A stretch of 64,000 bases of DNA from Deltaproteobacteria bacterium (GCA_021813685.1 JAKAJS010000115.1:1-64000); one strand, 5' to 3'; shown: positions 10,076-20,661, counted from the stretch's first letter. The notes: generated from the letters alone by a model not told the origin. A program made the numbers and translations.

Positions 10076-11467
10076 ATGTCTGTAGAGATCGAGTACACGA
10101 ACATTTCGGGAATCTCCGGGCCGCTGCTCTTTGTCGACGGGATCGAGGGGGTGGGGTATGGCGACATCGTGGAGATTCGTGACGCTTCAGACCGGATACG
10201 TACCGGTCAGACCCTGGAGGTCGATGAAAATAGGGCCGTGGTGCAGGTATACGAGGGAACGAGCGGGCTTTCCGTGCACGGAACGCGGGTCACCTTTGTC
10301 GGAGAACCGCTGCAGATTCCCGTGGATCGAGAGATGCTCGGCAGGGTCTTCGATGGCCTGGGAAGGCCCATCGACGGCGCCCCGCAGGTGATTACGGACA
10401 AAATGATGAATGTGAACGGCATGCCGATAAACCCGTGGGCCAGGGAGTATCCAAGAGACTTTATCCAGACCGGAATATCGGCAATTGACGGGATGAATAC
10501 CCTCATCCGTGGGCAGAAGCTCCCGATATTTTCGGGCAGCGGCATGCCGCACAACCGTATCGCCGCCCAGATAGCCAGACAGGCAAAGATCCTGACCGCC
10601 GGGGAAGAGTTCACCGTCATCTTCGCCGCCATGGGGGTGAAATTCGACGTCGCCAGGTTTTTCATCGATTCTTTGGAAGAGTCGGGCGTACTCACACACT
10701 CCGCCCTCTTCCTGAGCCTTGCCGACTCGCCTTCCATCGAACGCCTCGTAACGCCGCGAACCGCGTTGACCCTTGCCGAGTATCTCGCCTTCGAAGAGGG
10801 CATGCACGTTCTCGTGATTCTTACGGATATCACCAATTACTGCGAGGCACTCCGGGAACTCTCCAGCTCGCGGGGCGAGATACCCTCCCGGAAAGGGTAT
10901 CCCGGCTACCTCTATAGCGATCTCGCCTCCGTGTTTGAGCGCGCCGGGCGACTGAAGGGCCGAAAGGGCTCCATTACCCAGATTCCGATACTCACCATGC
11001 CCAGTGATGACATCTCGCACCCCGTGCCGGATCTCACGGGCTATATTACCGAGGGGCAGATCGTTTTGGAGCGGGACCTATTCAACAGGGGCATATACCC
11101 GCCCATTGCGGGCCTGCCCTCGCTATCCCGGCTCATGAAGGACGGGATCGGCGAAGGGAGAACACGCAAAGACCATGCACAGGCTGCCGCTCAGCTTTTC
11201 GCCTCCTACGCGAAAGTAAAGCGCATACGGGAGCTGGCGGCCATCGTCGGAGAAGAGGAACTTTCGGATCTCGATAAAATTTATCTGAAATTCGGGACTG
11301 GGTTCGAGGAAATCTTCCTGAGCCAGGCCTATGAAGAGGATCGTTCGATCGAAGAGACCCTTGACATTGGCTGGCGGGTGCTCTCCATGCTTCCCCCCGA
11401 GGAGCTCTACCGCATCACCAGAGAGGAAATCCAAAGGTATTACATGCCCGAAGCGGAGAAGACCTAA
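10076..11467 (+). CDS. V/A-type ATPase subunit B
   Basis: 463 aa; '[22 protein letters not shown]', '[36 protein letters not shown]'. Confidence 0.97.
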   Translation: MSVEIEYTNISGISGPLLFVDGIEGVGYGDIVEIRDASDRIRTGQTLEVDENRAVVQVYEGTSGLSVHGTRVTFVGEPLQIPVDREMLGRVFDGLGRPIDGAPQVITDKMMNVNGMPINPWAREYPRDFIQTGISAIDGMNTLIRGQKLPIFSGSGMPHNRIAAQIARQAKILTAGEEFTVIFAAMGVKFDVARFFIDSLEESGVLTHSALFLSLADSPSIERLVTPRTALTLAEYLAFEEGMHVLVILTDITNYCEALRELSSSRGEIPSRKGYPGYLYSDLASVFERAGRLKGRKGSITQIPILTMPSDDISHPVPDLTGYITEGQIVLERDLFNRGIYPPIAGLPSLSRLMKDGIGEGRTRKDHAQAAAQLFASYAKVKRIRELAAIVGEEELSDLDKIYLKFGTGFEEIFLSQAYEEDRSIEETLDIGWRVLSMLPPEELYRITREEIQRYYMPEAEKT

Positions 11468-12087
11468 TGCCGGGAATAGAGCTGCCTCCCACAAAATCCT
11501 CGCTCAGGAAGCTCAAAAAAGAACTTGCCTTCGCCTATGAAGGCTACGATCTGCTAAGCCAGAAACGAGAGATCCTCGCCATTGAGATCGTCCGGAGAAT
11601 CGACGCAATCAAAAGGCTTGAGGCCGGCTTAGAGGAGGTTCTGCGTCGCCTCTACGGCGCCTACAGGAGCGCGGCCCTCGATATGGGGTCTTCTTCCCTC
11701 ACCCTGCAGAGTTGCGCCGAGCCCAGAGGGTATTTCCTCCATTTTGGATCGATCAAACTCATTGGGCTGAAATTGTTGGACATACACCTCGATCTCAAGG
11801 CCCCCAACGCCTCGCCTGCCCTGCCGGGGACAACCGCCGCATATGATGAGGCAAAAGAGGAGTCACGAAAGGCGCTTCTCGCACTCGCTGAATATGGAGC
11901 GATTATGAAGTCCATCATGATGCTCTCTCAGGAGTTGAAAAAACTGCAGCGGCGGGTGAATGCCCTGGAAAAGATCTTCATTCCGCAGCGCGAGGAGGCG
12001 AAAAAGTACATTGCCGACAGGATCGACGAGGCGGAACGAGAGGATATCTACGTTAGAAAACTTATTCGAGAGCGTTGTTCCTCCTGA
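11467..12087 (+). CDS. V/A-type ATPase subunit D
   Basis: 206 aa; 'LPPTKSSLRKLKKELAFAYEGYDLLSQKREILAIEI', 'QRRVNALEKIFIPQ'. Confidence 0.92.
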   Translation: MPGIELPPTKSSLRKLKKELAFAYEGYDLLSQKREILAIEIVRRIDAIKRLEAGLEEVLRRLYGAYRSAALDMGSSSLTLQSCAEPRGYFLHFGSIKLIGLKLLDIHLDLKAPNASPALPGTTAAYDEAKEESRKALLALAEYGAIMKSIMMLSQELKKLQRRVNALEKIFIPQREEAKKYIADRIDEAEREDIYVRKLIRERCSS

Positions 12088-12106
12088 TCCACGTTCTCAC
12101 TCAAAA

Positions 12107-13123
12107 TCATTGCGCTGCCGGTGTTCGAAAACGCGTTTTGAGACACTCTACGGCCCTGTCGGGATCACTTCCCGCGATGACTGCTGAAATGGAAGAAACC
12201 GCGCAACTGAGGGCGAGTAGGGAAATGCCCCCCTCTCTCAGGGCCGAGGTGAACGCCCGGGCAATTCCGTAGCGGTCGCCAAAATGAGGGCCGTGCACGA
12301 AAATGACCGACACAGGACCGATGTGGCAACAGTCGCTTCGCGACAAATGTTTTTCCAGCATCTGTGATGCCCTGTCCCGCAGCTCTACTCCCAGCGCGAA
12401 TGAAAAATAGATGATTCCTTCCCTGTGAGCAGTAGTGGAAATCAGGAAGGGCAACTTCGAGCGCAGTTCGCCCAGTTCGCACAGAAACGAGCCGAAGCGG
12501 CAAATTTCTTCGACCGGCAGGCAGCTGCTCCATAAGTCCAAGCCCGCTTGCCGCGTAAAACCGTAGGTAGTGATCATCTGCTCGTCGTAGGAGAACCTCA
12601 CGACGCTCAACTGTTGCTCGTCCATTCGACACAGGGCCCGCCATTCACCATAGGAGGTGCATGCAGCAAAGTCGAAGGAAGCAAAAATCCTCTCCATCAG
12701 AGATTGGAAGTCCGAGGCAGAGACAACGATCGTTATGGCCGAGGGCGAACTGGCCAGCCCGTATGGTTTTATGGCTCCCTCGTCCAGAAGGGAGATCACC
12801 GAAGCCGCTATCTCAGGCCTTTGGCCATGCGGAAAAACGGATACCCTGGCAGCGTCGTCTTCTACTTCCGCTTCCCGGCATTTGCCCGAATCGATCGTCC
12901 GGGAGATGTAGCCGGAAAAGCAGGATGCGTTTTTCGCGCTGGCGGCCGTTATCGACTGCCCACATCCATTATCCGCCACATGGGTCAACATGCCCAAATT
13001 GATCCGGCCGGCTGCAAAAGTCGAACAAATAGCGCCCAGCGGATCTCCCCCCATTTGGCAGAACGAATTGAGCCAGGCCCTTTTTTCGATGACCTTGACG
13101 CCTCCAAGCCGGATCCTGGACAT
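12107..13123 (-). CDS. ACT-domain protein, aspartokinase regulatory-domain-like
   Basis: 'AFTSALREGGISLLALSCAVSSISAVIAGSDPDRAVECLKTRF' resembles aspartokinase ACT; start MSRIRLGGVKV chosen so as not to overlap upstream gene. Confidence 0.6.
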   Translation of the reverse strand: MSRIRLGGVKVIEKRAWLNSFCQMGGDPLGAICSTFAAGRINLGMLTHVADNGCGQSITAASAKNASCFSGYISRTIDSGKCREAEVEDDAARVSVFPHGQRPEIAASVISLLDEGAIKPYGLASSPSAITIVVSASDFQSLMERIFASFDFAACTSYGEWRALCRMDEQQLSVVRFSYDEQMITTYGFTRQAGLDLWSSCLPVEEICRFGSFLCELGELRSKLPFLISTTAHREGIIYFSFALGVELRDRASQMLEKHLSRSDCCHIGPVSVIFVHGPHFGDRYGIARAFTSALREGGISLLALSCAVSSISAVIAGSDPDRAVECLKTRFRTPAAQ

Positions 13124-13137
13124 CGCAGCTCTTCCGG

Positions 13138-13515
13138 TCACACCAGACGCTCTATGCTGTTGACAAGGGTCTGCACATCGACCGGCTTGGAGATATAGTC
13201 TTCGGCTTCCGTCATCTTCCCGTCCGCGTGAGAATAAGTTGTGCTGCGCACGGCTTCCCCGACGGCGGTGAGAAGAATTATCGGAATATTTTTGGTCTTC
13301 TCGTTCTTTTTCAGTTCCGAGCAAAGGACATAACCGTTCTTGCGCGGCATCATCACGTCAAGCACGAGCACGTCGGGCTGTCTTTGCCGGATGGACTCCT
13401 CCCCCTCGATGCCGTCGTAGGCCTTCCCGACCTCGTAGCCCTTGCTTTCCAGCATGATGCCGACGGTTTCGACCATGTCCGGGTCATCGTCTACTATCAG
13501 AATGTATTTGCCCAT
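13138..13515 (-). CDS. Single-domain response regulator
   Basis: 'ILIVDDDPDMVETVG...VLVLDVMMPRKNGY...EDYISKPVD' receiver. Confidence 0.93.
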   Translation of the reverse strand: MGKYILIVDDDPDMVETVGIMLESKGYEVGKAYDGIEGEESIRQRQPDVLVLDVMMPRKNGYVLCSELKKNEKTKNIPIILLTAVGEAVRSTTYSHADGKMTEAEDYISKPVDVQTLVNSIERLV

Positions 13516-13518
13516 TTT

Positions 13519-14991
13519 TTACTCCTCCTTCGCAAGAGTCGGCAGGAGCACGCGAAAGGTGCTGCCTGAACCGGGTTCGCTTTCCACTTCCACGGATCCG
13601 CAGTGGGATTCGACGATTCCCTTGACAATGGAAAGGCCCAGCCCACTTCCTCTCACGTGCCTCGTTTTCGGATCCTTTATTCGGTAATGCTTGTCGAAAA
13701 TCTTTGTGATCTCTTCGGGGGCAATACCCACTCCGGCGTCTTTGACACAGACTTCAACGGAACTGCCGCATGGGACCGCCGATACGACAACCTCTCCTCC
13801 GTCGGGGGAATAGTTGATCGCATTGCTCAATAGATTGGAGAACAGCTCCTCCATGCTTCGCGGGTCGGCTTTGACCACGGGAGGCTCCTCCGGAAGCGCC
13901 AGTCGCAGCACGATATTCTGGCTCTCCGCCCGAGGAGTCATGAGCGTCACGAGATGCTCCAGGACTTCGGCCAGATTGACCGGCACACGCTGCAGCAGAA
14001 TGTGACCACTTTCGATTCTGCTCACATCGAGCAAGTCGGCTATGAGGTCGAGTAAACTTCCGATATTGAGTCGAGCGCGCCCCAGCAAAGCTTTTTGTTT
14101 CTCCGTAAGGGCTCCCGCGGCGCCATCGATTACGACCGTCAAAAGCTGCTGGATCGAAGCCAGTGGAGACCTCAGTTCGTGAGACACCAACTGAACGAAG
14201 TTGGATTTCATTTCGTTTAGCTGTCTAAAAGCGGTAACGTCCTGGAAAACGGTAACCGTGCCCAGGACCTCGCCATCGCCGCCCGGGATGGGGGCCGAGA
14301 CGGCGCGCAGGTACTTGGCGCTCCGGCAAAACTCCCGGGAAATTTGGGTGGCCTTCCGGCAGCAGGTGGCCAGGACCGTTCTCAGATCGCTTTCCAGCCC
14401 CTCGTCTACGACGCACCGTTTCAGGGGACAGGGCTCTTCGATAGGCTCACGACATTCGAATAACTCCGCCAGGGCCGGATTGTGCAGCACCACCTCCATG
14501 TCCCGGTTGGTCACAAGGACCCCTTCCGCCATGCAATTGATAATCGTTCTGGTCCGGGTCCTTTCCACCGAAAGATCGTAGAGATTTCTGGCACGGGCTT
14601 CCTGGAGTTCCCGGGCGCGCAGTTCCAGCGCTCGTCTTTCGAGCGCTCTTTTCACCACCACGAGCAGGTGTTCGGCCCGAAACGGTTTGGTCACGAAATC
14701 AAAGGCCCCTTTCTGCATGGCCTCGACGGCGTCCACCACCGTACCGTGTCCTGTAATGATGACAAGGGGCAGATCGGGATGCTCCGCTCGTACCGTCTCC
14801 AACACTTCCAGGGCGCCCATCACCGGCATGACCAGGTCGCACAGAATCAGGTCGGGCGAATGCGCAGAGAGTAACTCGAGCGCCTCCCTGCCGTTTTCAG
14901 CCGTTATCACTTCGTAGCCTTCCGGAGCGAGGAGACGCCGGCAGCCTTCTCGTATCACCCGTTCATCATCGACAACCAAAACGGTCTGCAT
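13519..14991 (-). CDS. Hybrid receiver-PAS-sensor histidine kinase
   Basis: 490 aa; N-terminal receiver, 'LVSHELRSPLAS' H-box, HATPase 'NLLSNAINYSPDGG','GSGLGLSIVKGI'. Confidence 0.92.
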   Translation of the reverse strand: MQTVLVVDDERVIREGCRRLLAPEGYEVITAENGREALELLSAHSPDLILCDLVMPVMGALEVLETVRAEHPDLPLVIITGHGTVVDAVEAMQKGAFDFVTKPFRAEHLLVVVKRALERRALELRARELQEARARNLYDLSVERTRTRTIINCMAEGVLVTNRDMEVVLHNPALAELFECREPIEEPCPLKRCVVDEGLESDLRTVLATCCRKATQISREFCRSAKYLRAVSAPIPGGDGEVLGTVTVFQDVTAFRQLNEMKSNFVQLVSHELRSPLASIQQLLTVVIDGAAGALTEKQKALLGRARLNIGSLLDLIADLLDVSRIESGHILLQRVPVNLAEVLEHLVTLMTPRAESQNIVLRLALPEEPPVVKADPRSMEELFSNLLSNAINYSPDGGEVVVSAVPCGSSVEVCVKDAGVGIAPEEITKIFDKHYRIKDPKTRHVRGSGLGLSIVKGIVESHCGSVEVESEPGSGSTFRVLLPTLAKEE

Positions 14992-15034
14992 GGATTCACC
15001 CCTGTAACCGCCTGCCGGAAACTCCGCCTCCCTT

Positions 15035-16966
15035 TCAGCAGGAAAATTCGATCGTCTTTTCCGGACTCTTTAGCGGCAGCCTCACCGTAAATACGGCTCC
15101 TCCCGAAGGGGAGTTGGCCGCGGAGATGTTTCCGCCGTGCTGCTGAATGATCCCGTAGGCGACCGACAATCCGAGCCCCGTCCCTTCGCCGGGGCCCTTG
15201 GTGGTAAAGAAGGGATCGAACAGTCTGCTCATGATCTCGGGGGCAATCCCCGGGCCTGAATCTGCAAACTCCAGGGTGACCTCCTCGCAGGCCGGGTCGT
15301 AACGGCTGGTGATGGCTATCTTGCCCCTGCCGCCCATCGCCGTTGCGGCGTTGAGGAGAAAATTTATGAAAACCTGCTGCAGCTGCGCGGGATCTCCCGT
15401 CATCACCGGGATATCGCTCTGAAGTTCTTTTACGAATTCAACGTTGTAAAAGAGCGCCTGATGGCGCACCAGTTCTATCGAACGTTCGACAGCGGTGTTT
15501 ATATGGTATTCCTGCCTCCGACCGATCGATTGCCTGCTGAAGTCGAGAAGACGCGCTACGATTTCCTTGCAGCGCATGGTCTGGTCGATTATTTCCTGGA
15601 GGTCCTCGCTCCATTGCCTGTTCCTGCCGGCCAGCTCTTTTAGGAGTATGTCCGCAAAGATAAGGATGCCGGAGAGAGGATTGTTGATTTCATGGGCGAC
15701 GCCTGCCGCGAGCCTTCCGAGCGAGGCTATCTTTTCGGCCTGCAGCAACTGCATGCGAGTCTCTTCCAGCTCCCTGCGCATGCGAAAATGCTCTCTCAGG
15801 TCGGAAAAGGTGCTCACCGTCCCGATCTGCGAGCCGTTCTTCCTGATGGCCGCACAGGTGAAGCTTACCGGGACCTCTTCGCCCTCTTTCGTGATCAGAG
15901 TGAGCGGAGGATAGCCGGGAGTTGCCTGCGGGCCGCGTTCGTCGCCGCGCAGCCGCCGCGCAATTTCCGCTGCGGTTTGAGGGCCGAGTATCCCGGCTAA
16001 AAATCCCGCCTTGCCCGCCACCTCCTCGGCGCCATACCCCAGAATGCGCTGGGCCGAATCATTGTAGAGCAGGATCCTTCCTTCGAGGTCGGCCACGATA
16101 ATGCCGTCCGCAGAGCTTTTGATGATGTTGTTGAGAAAGCTGTTGGCCTTGAGGAGCTCGCGCTCCACCTGAATCCGCTCCGTGAGATCGCTGAAATACA
16201 TGCATGTGATGAGGCCCTTGCCCAGTTTGGCGACGACTATGCAGGTTTCAAAATACCGGTCCTCGAGATTGAATTCTCCGGCCGGCTGGATCGTGCTGCA
16301 GAAGCACATCTCCTGGTAGTGGTCGCGTTCGACCTTCCGGCCCATATCGGAAACGATGTCAAGCAATTGTGGGGGAAGCAGTCCGTGGATCTGCGTCCCG
16401 ACCAGATCGATTCCGGCGCGATTGAGTATTTGGGCCATGCGTGAATTGGCATAAATCACCCGGCTGTTTTCATCGACCATCAGGATCCCCTCCCGGGTAA
16501 CTTCCACGAGCATCCTGATCTTTTGCTCCGCCTCGTAGAGAGGGGTTATGTTCCTCAAGGCCTTGAAGCCGCCGATGACCCTGTTTTCCGAATCCGTAAT
16601 CATGGAGCAGTGCGCGGTCACGGGGATTTCGGTCCCCTCGCGGTCGTGAATCGTATGCCGGAATCCGGCCACGGGAATTCTTTTGTCCATGGCCTGCCGG
16701 AGCAGACACTCCTCGGTATGGCAAAGGGAAGTCCGGAGCACTTCGGCGCAACTCATGCGGTCGACCGCCTCGCTTTTGCCGTAGCCCGTCAGTTGCTCGA
16801 ACTGGTCGTTCATGTAGGTGATGGTGAGAGTTCTATCCACGATGAAAAAGGGCATCGGGAAGTGGTCGATGATGCTGCGGACAAATGCCGGATCGAGCGG
16901 ACTCTCACCTTTTCCGCCCGGAGGAGTGTTTTCTGAATCTACCCTTTGAGCAGGTTTGGAATTCAT
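15035..16966 (-). CDS. Multi-PAS sensor histidine kinase
   Basis: PAS repeats, 'AAGVAHEINNPLSGI', 'GTGLGLSVAYGIIQQHGG'; ATG at 16966 (MNSKPAQ) preferred over track start. Confidence 0.9.
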   Translation of the reverse strand: MNSKPAQRVDSENTPPGGKGESPLDPAFVRSIIDHFPMPFFIVDRTLTITYMNDQFEQLTGYGKSEAVDRMSCAEVLRTSLCHTEECLLRQAMDKRIPVAGFRHTIHDREGTEIPVTAHCSMITDSENRVIGGFKALRNITPLYEAEQKIRMLVEVTREGILMVDENSRVIYANSRMAQILNRAGIDLVGTQIHGLLPPQLLDIVSDMGRKVERDHYQEMCFCSTIQPAGEFNLEDRYFETCIVVAKLGKGLITCMYFSDLTERIQVERELLKANSFLNNIIKSSADGIIVADLEGRILLYNDSAQRILGYGAEEVAGKAGFLAGILGPQTAAEIARRLRGDERGPQATPGYPPLTLITKEGEEVPVSFTCAAIRKNGSQIGTVSTFSDLREHFRMRRELEETRMQLLQAEKIASLGRLAAGVAHEINNPLSGILIFADILLKELAGRNRQWSEDLQEIIDQTMRCKEIVARLLDFSRQSIGRRQEYHINTAVERSIELVRHQALFYNVEFVKELQSDIPVMTGDPAQLQQVFINFLLNAATAMGGRGKIAITSRYDPACEEVTLEFADSGPGIAPEIMSRLFDPFFTTKGPGEGTGLGLSVAYGIIQQHGGNISAANSPSGGAVFTVRLPLKSPEKTIEFSC

Positions 16967-16994
16967 CTTCCCGACTCCCCGGCCACAAGCGTCG

Positions 16995-17408
16995 TCAACC
17001 GTTTTTCTTGAGGTACGTCTTGACCCGGGCAAGAAAGACGGGGGGATCGATCGGTTTTTCCACGTAGTCGCTTACCTGCAGCCGGAGTCCCGTGCCCAGC
17101 TCGTAGCGGCGCCTGCCGGCATCTTCGCGGACCGAAGTCAGGATGATTATGGGAATGTCCCGGTACTTGGCCCACCGTGAATCCTGCAGCTCCTCGCACA
17201 CGGCAAAACCGTCCATCCTGGGCATCATCAGATCGAGGATCATGAGATCGGGGTTTTCGGATCTGAGCTTGGCCAGTCCTTCACGGCCGTCCGTTGCGAT
17301 TGTCACTTCGTATTCCTGCCCCGCGAGCAGCGCGCTCATCGCCGCGAGGACGTCCGGATCGTCATCGACGAGCAAAATTTTCGGTTTGGGCTCCATCCCG
17401 TCTCCCAT
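16995..17408 (-). CDS. Single-domain response regulator
   Basis: 'KILLVDDDPDVLAAMSALL...LMILDLMMPRMDGFAV...DYVEKPID'. Confidence 0.92.
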   Translation of the reverse strand: MGDGMEPKPKILLVDDDPDVLAAMSALLAGQEYEVTIATDGREGLAKLRSENPDLMILDLMMPRMDGFAVCEELQDSRWAKYRDIPIIILTSVREDAGRRRYELGTGLRLQVSDYVEKPIDPPVFLARVKTYLKKNG

Positions 17409-17411
17409 CTG

Positions 17412-18329
17412 TTAGAGCTCGGGCCTTGGCAAAAGACCCGACTGTTCCACGATCATCGGCACTATTTCTTCCCAGCCGACCGCCATAATATGGATTCCAT
17501 GGACCTCGGGGATGTCCATGATCTGCTCGACGATTTCCAGGGCTATCTTCAACCCTTCTTCCTTCACATCGGCGGCCTGCTCCAGCCGGGTGACCATCTC
17601 GTCGGGGACGGCTACCCCGGAGACGTAATCTCTCATGTATCGGGCCATGCCCGCCGACTTTACGGGGATGATTCCCGCCAGCACGTGCACCTGTTCGGAA
17701 AGACCGTACTCTTTTACCGAGTTCATCCACCGCTTGAACTTCGCGACGTCGAACACCGCCTGTGTCTGTATGAAATCGACTCCTGCCCTGACCTTCCTCG
17801 CCAGTCTCATCACGCGGTATTCGAAAGGATCGGCGAACGGGTTTTCGACGGCTCCGATAAAGATGCCCATCTCTCCGCTTATCGCCTCGCCGCACAAAAA
17901 CTTGTGCTCATCGCGCATGGTTTTGAGCGTGTAGATGAGCTGCACCGAATCCAGGTCGTAGACTCCCTTGGCCGTGGGGTGGTTGCCAAAGGACTGGTAG
18001 TCGCCCGACAGGCAGAGAATGTTGCCTATGCCCAGCGCCACTGCTCCGAGGATGTCGCTTTGGAGAGCGATACGGTTGCGGTCGCGCACAACCATCTGCA
18101 GCACGGGGTCTACCCCCACGCGTTTTAACAGGGTGCATCCGGCCAGGCTGCACATCCTGACTATGGCGGTCTGATTGTCGGTGACATTCAGAGCATCGGT
18201 GAAGTCTCGGAGCTTTTCGCCTTTTTTCAGCACGCCGGCGGTTCCGGCTCCCTTGGGAGGCCCCACCTCGGCGGTGACGGCGAACCTGTTAGCTTCCAGC
18301 ACTTTTTCAAGATTCGTTCCTGCCTTCAT
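17412..18329 (-). CDS. metF: Methylenetetrahydrofolate reductase (MetF family)
   Basis: ATG at 18329: MKAGTNLEKVLEANRFAVTAEVGPPKGAG...; 'NVTDNQTAIVRM','LCLSGDYQ','GVDFIQTQAVFDVAKF'. Confidence 0.9.
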   Translation of the reverse strand: MKAGTNLEKVLEANRFAVTAEVGPPKGAGTAGVLKKGEKLRDFTDALNVTDNQTAIVRMCSLAGCTLLKRVGVDPVLQMVVRDRNRIALQSDILGAVALGIGNILCLSGDYQSFGNHPTAKGVYDLDSVQLIYTLKTMRDEHKFLCGEAISGEMGIFIGAVENPFADPFEYRVMRLARKVRAGVDFIQTQAVFDVAKFKRWMNSVKEYGLSEQVHVLAGIIPVKSAGMARYMRDYVSGVAVPDEMVTRLEQAADVKEEGLKIALEIVEQIMDIPEVHGIHIMAVGWEEIVPMIVEQSGLLPRPEL

Positions 18330-19494
18330 GGCCGAGTGTCTCCTCTTTCGCGTCGGTGCAGTCCACTGCGGCAACCCTTGGCAATGTAAAGGTAATCCTG
18401 GCGCCTGTGGGGAATCGCGGGTGGGGGCTGTCGGCCCGGATGCGCCCCCCATGGGCCTCGATGATTCTTTTTGCATTCGAAAGCCCCACGCCCGCCCCCT
18501 CGATCGGAGCATCCACGCCTCGATAGAAATCATCGAAGATCCTGTGAAGCTCCTCGGGGGCGATCCCCGGACCATTGTCCATGACCTCCACGACCAACCC
18601 GCCTCCCTCATCGTCATCCGTAATCCTCAGGATGATCTCGCCGCCCGGCTGGGTGAATTTGACCGCGTTTTCGAGCAGGTTGATCAAAACCTGCCTCAGC
18701 CGGCTTCGCTCTCCGGGGACCGTCGGCAGGTTTTCGCCCCATTCGGCCACAAGCTCGATATTTTTTCCTGCGGCCCGGGATTTCATTTCCTCGAGGGCCT
18801 CCCGGCCTATCTCCGATATGGAGACCGCTTCCCGCGGCACAACCCGGGTTCCGACACCGGTCATGTCCATTATGTCGTCGATCTGGGAGGCCAGCCTTTC
18901 GAGCCTGTCTTCGGCCCTGGTCAGCAACTCTTTTTGCTGCTCGTTTATCGGCCCTGCATACTCTCCCAGAACGACCCGATGGAGACTGCGCACCGCAGCC
19001 ACAGGCGCCTTGAGATCGTGGGAGGCCGTCGAGAGCACGGTTGCCAGAATCTCTGTGACGCAGGAGAGTCTGGCGCGCGCAATATTGAAGAGCTTTCCCA
19101 TGATGTGCAGACCCGCAAGGGGGCTGCGCGTGAACAGTTGGTCGAGCGCTCTTCTATCGACCGCCACCGCAGAGGTTTTTTCCAGGGCATAGGCGGAAGC
19201 GAGGTACCTGTTCGAGCCGAGACCGGCGGACCACCCCGCCGTCTCTCCCCGCCTCACCGCAGCCAAAGAAGCACAACGCCTCCTGCGACGGCCGGGAAGT
19301 CCCAATTCCACAATCAGCGTGCCCTCGAGGACGATGTAGATCGTTTCCGCCGGGTCACCTTCTCCAAACAGGACATCTCCGGTTTCCAGGGCGACTTTGC
19401 GGCTGAACCGGGCAATCCCTTCCCGTTGCTCCTCGGGCAAGTCCCCGAAGAGGCCGGAGTCCCTCAGCGCTTTAGTGATACACTCTGTCTGCAA
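18307..19494 (-). CDS. Sensor histidine kinase with N-terminal cyclic-nucleotide-binding/CRP-like domain
   Basis: 'SGLFGDLPEEQREGIARFSRKVALETGDVLFGEGDPAETIYIVLEGTLIVE' followed by 'STASHDLKAPVAAVRS' and HATPase motifs; overlaps metF start. Confidence 0.88.
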   Translation of the reverse strand: MQTECITKALRDSGLFGDLPEEQREGIARFSRKVALETGDVLFGEGDPAETIYIVLEGTLIVELGLPGRRRRRCASLAAVRRGETAGWSAGLGSNRYLASAYALEKTSAVAVDRRALDQLFTRSPLAGLHIMGKLFNIARARLSCVTEILATVLSTASHDLKAPVAAVRSLHRVVLGEYAGPINEQQKELLTRAEDRLERLASQIDDIMDMTGVGTRVVPREAVSISEIGREALEEMKSRAAGKNIELVAEWGENLPTVPGERSRLRQVLINLLENAVKFTQPGGEIILRITDDDEGGGLVVEVMDNGPGIAPEELHRIFDDFYRGVDAPIEGAGVGLSNAKRIIEAHGGRIRADSPHPRFPTGARITFTLPRVAAVDCTDAKEETLGHEGRNES

Positions 19495-19507
19495 TCCGGC
19501 TCCTCTT

Positions 19508-20176
19508 TTACCGTTTCTTTATCGGCACAGTCGGAGGGCCGCCCGTAAGACTTACTCCCCAGTTTTTGGGCGGCACCACATCGGTTAGAATGTCCAGCCT
19601 GCCGATTCTGGTCAGCCGGTCGAGTATCAGTTGCCAGCCGCAGGGTAAATCGGGGGATACCTCGCACCGCCCCTCCACAGATCCGCCGCAGGGGCCGTGG
19701 AGAATCTGCTTGGCACACCTTGCGATCGGGCAGATGCCGCCGGTATATTCCAACACGCACTGACCGCACTCCTGACAGCGCTCGCCATCGTGCCATTCGC
19801 CATGACGGCCGCCGAGGGAAATCGTGTTGCAGCCGGGGTGCACCATTCTGTCTACTACCGCTGCCGCAGCCTGCACTCCGATGCCGCAGGAAAGCACCAG
19901 CAGGGAATCCGAGTCGACGATACTGCATTCGTAAGGCTGGAGGGTCAGCCGCACGAGCTGCTCATTGCAGGCGAAGTCTATGACGGAGATGCCGGTGACC
20001 GTCTTGCCCGCCTGCTCGAGCTTTTCTTTCATCTCCATCGCCTGCTGCATGCCGCCGCTCCGACATCCCTCGGCGCACCCCCCGCACCCGACGAGGAATA
20101 CCTTTTCTTCACCGTTCAGGTAGGAGAGGATCTCTTCGATGGGTTTCTGTTCGCTTATGAGCATAATCACCCTCAT
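19508..20176 (-). CDS. metV: MetV-like methylenetetrahydrofolate reductase C-terminal domain protein
   Basis: Cys-rich 'VGCGGCAEGCRSGG', 'CQECGQCVLEYTGGICPIARCAKQILHGPCGGS' typical of MetV. Confidence 0.85.
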   Translation of the reverse strand: MRVIMLISEQKPIEEILSYLNGEEKVFLVGCGGCAEGCRSGGMQQAMEMKEKLEQAGKTVTGISVIDFACNEQLVRLTLQPYECSIVDSDSLLVLSCGIGVQAAAAVVDRMVHPGCNTISLGGRHGEWHDGERCQECGQCVLEYTGGICPIARCAKQILHGPCGGSVEGRCEVSPDLPCGWQLILDRLTRIGRLDILTDVVPPKNWGVSLTGGPPTVPIKKR

Positions 20177-20185
20177 TCCACCGGT

Positions 20186-20656
20186 TCATCGGTTTCGGAC
20201 TATCTCGTTTACCACTATGTCCACGACGCGGGGTACGCAGCGCTGCACTTCCTCGGAAAGCTCCATGCCCCAGGACACCTCTTTGGGCTCGACTCCGATG
20301 AGGACGATCGTTTCGGGCCTCTCGCCGGCGATCTCGCCAAGCTTCAGGCTCTCCAGGAAGCTCAGGTGATGCATCGAGGTCGAAAGACACGTCTCCCAAT
20401 CGACCTCTTCGGGCCTGAACCTGTACACGGCTCCGGGTTCACCGCCTCCGAAAACCGCGTCGATCACCACCAGCCTGCCTACCGGCTCGTATGCCTGCCA
20501 ACAGTCGGGGACATTTCCGGCTTCGATGATCTCCACCGGAAAAGGAAACTCCATGCCGGCCATCCTGCGGGCCACATGCACCCCAATCCCCTCATCCCGG
20601 AGCAGTTCGTTTCCGACTCCCAGAATGACCGTTCGTTTGTCCTCTTCCCGGCTCAT
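20186..20656 (-). CDS. Hydrogenase maturation protease (HyaD/HupD family)
   Basis: 'ILGVGNELLRDEGIGVHVARRM', 'VVIDAVFGGGEPGAVYRF', 'SMHHLSFLESL'. Confidence 0.9.
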   Translation of the reverse strand: MSREEDKRTVILGVGNELLRDEGIGVHVARRMAGMEFPFPVEIIEAGNVPDCWQAYEPVGRLVVIDAVFGGGEPGAVYRFRPEEVDWETCLSTSMHHLSFLESLKLGEIAGERPETIVLIGVEPKEVSWGMELSEEVQRCVPRVVDIVVNEIVRNR

Positions 20657-20661
20657 TTCCT

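Noticed and set aside
18175-19548. 457-aa plus-strand ORF
   Set aside because: Antisense to metF 5' end and the cNMP-domain histidine kinase; no coherent domain.
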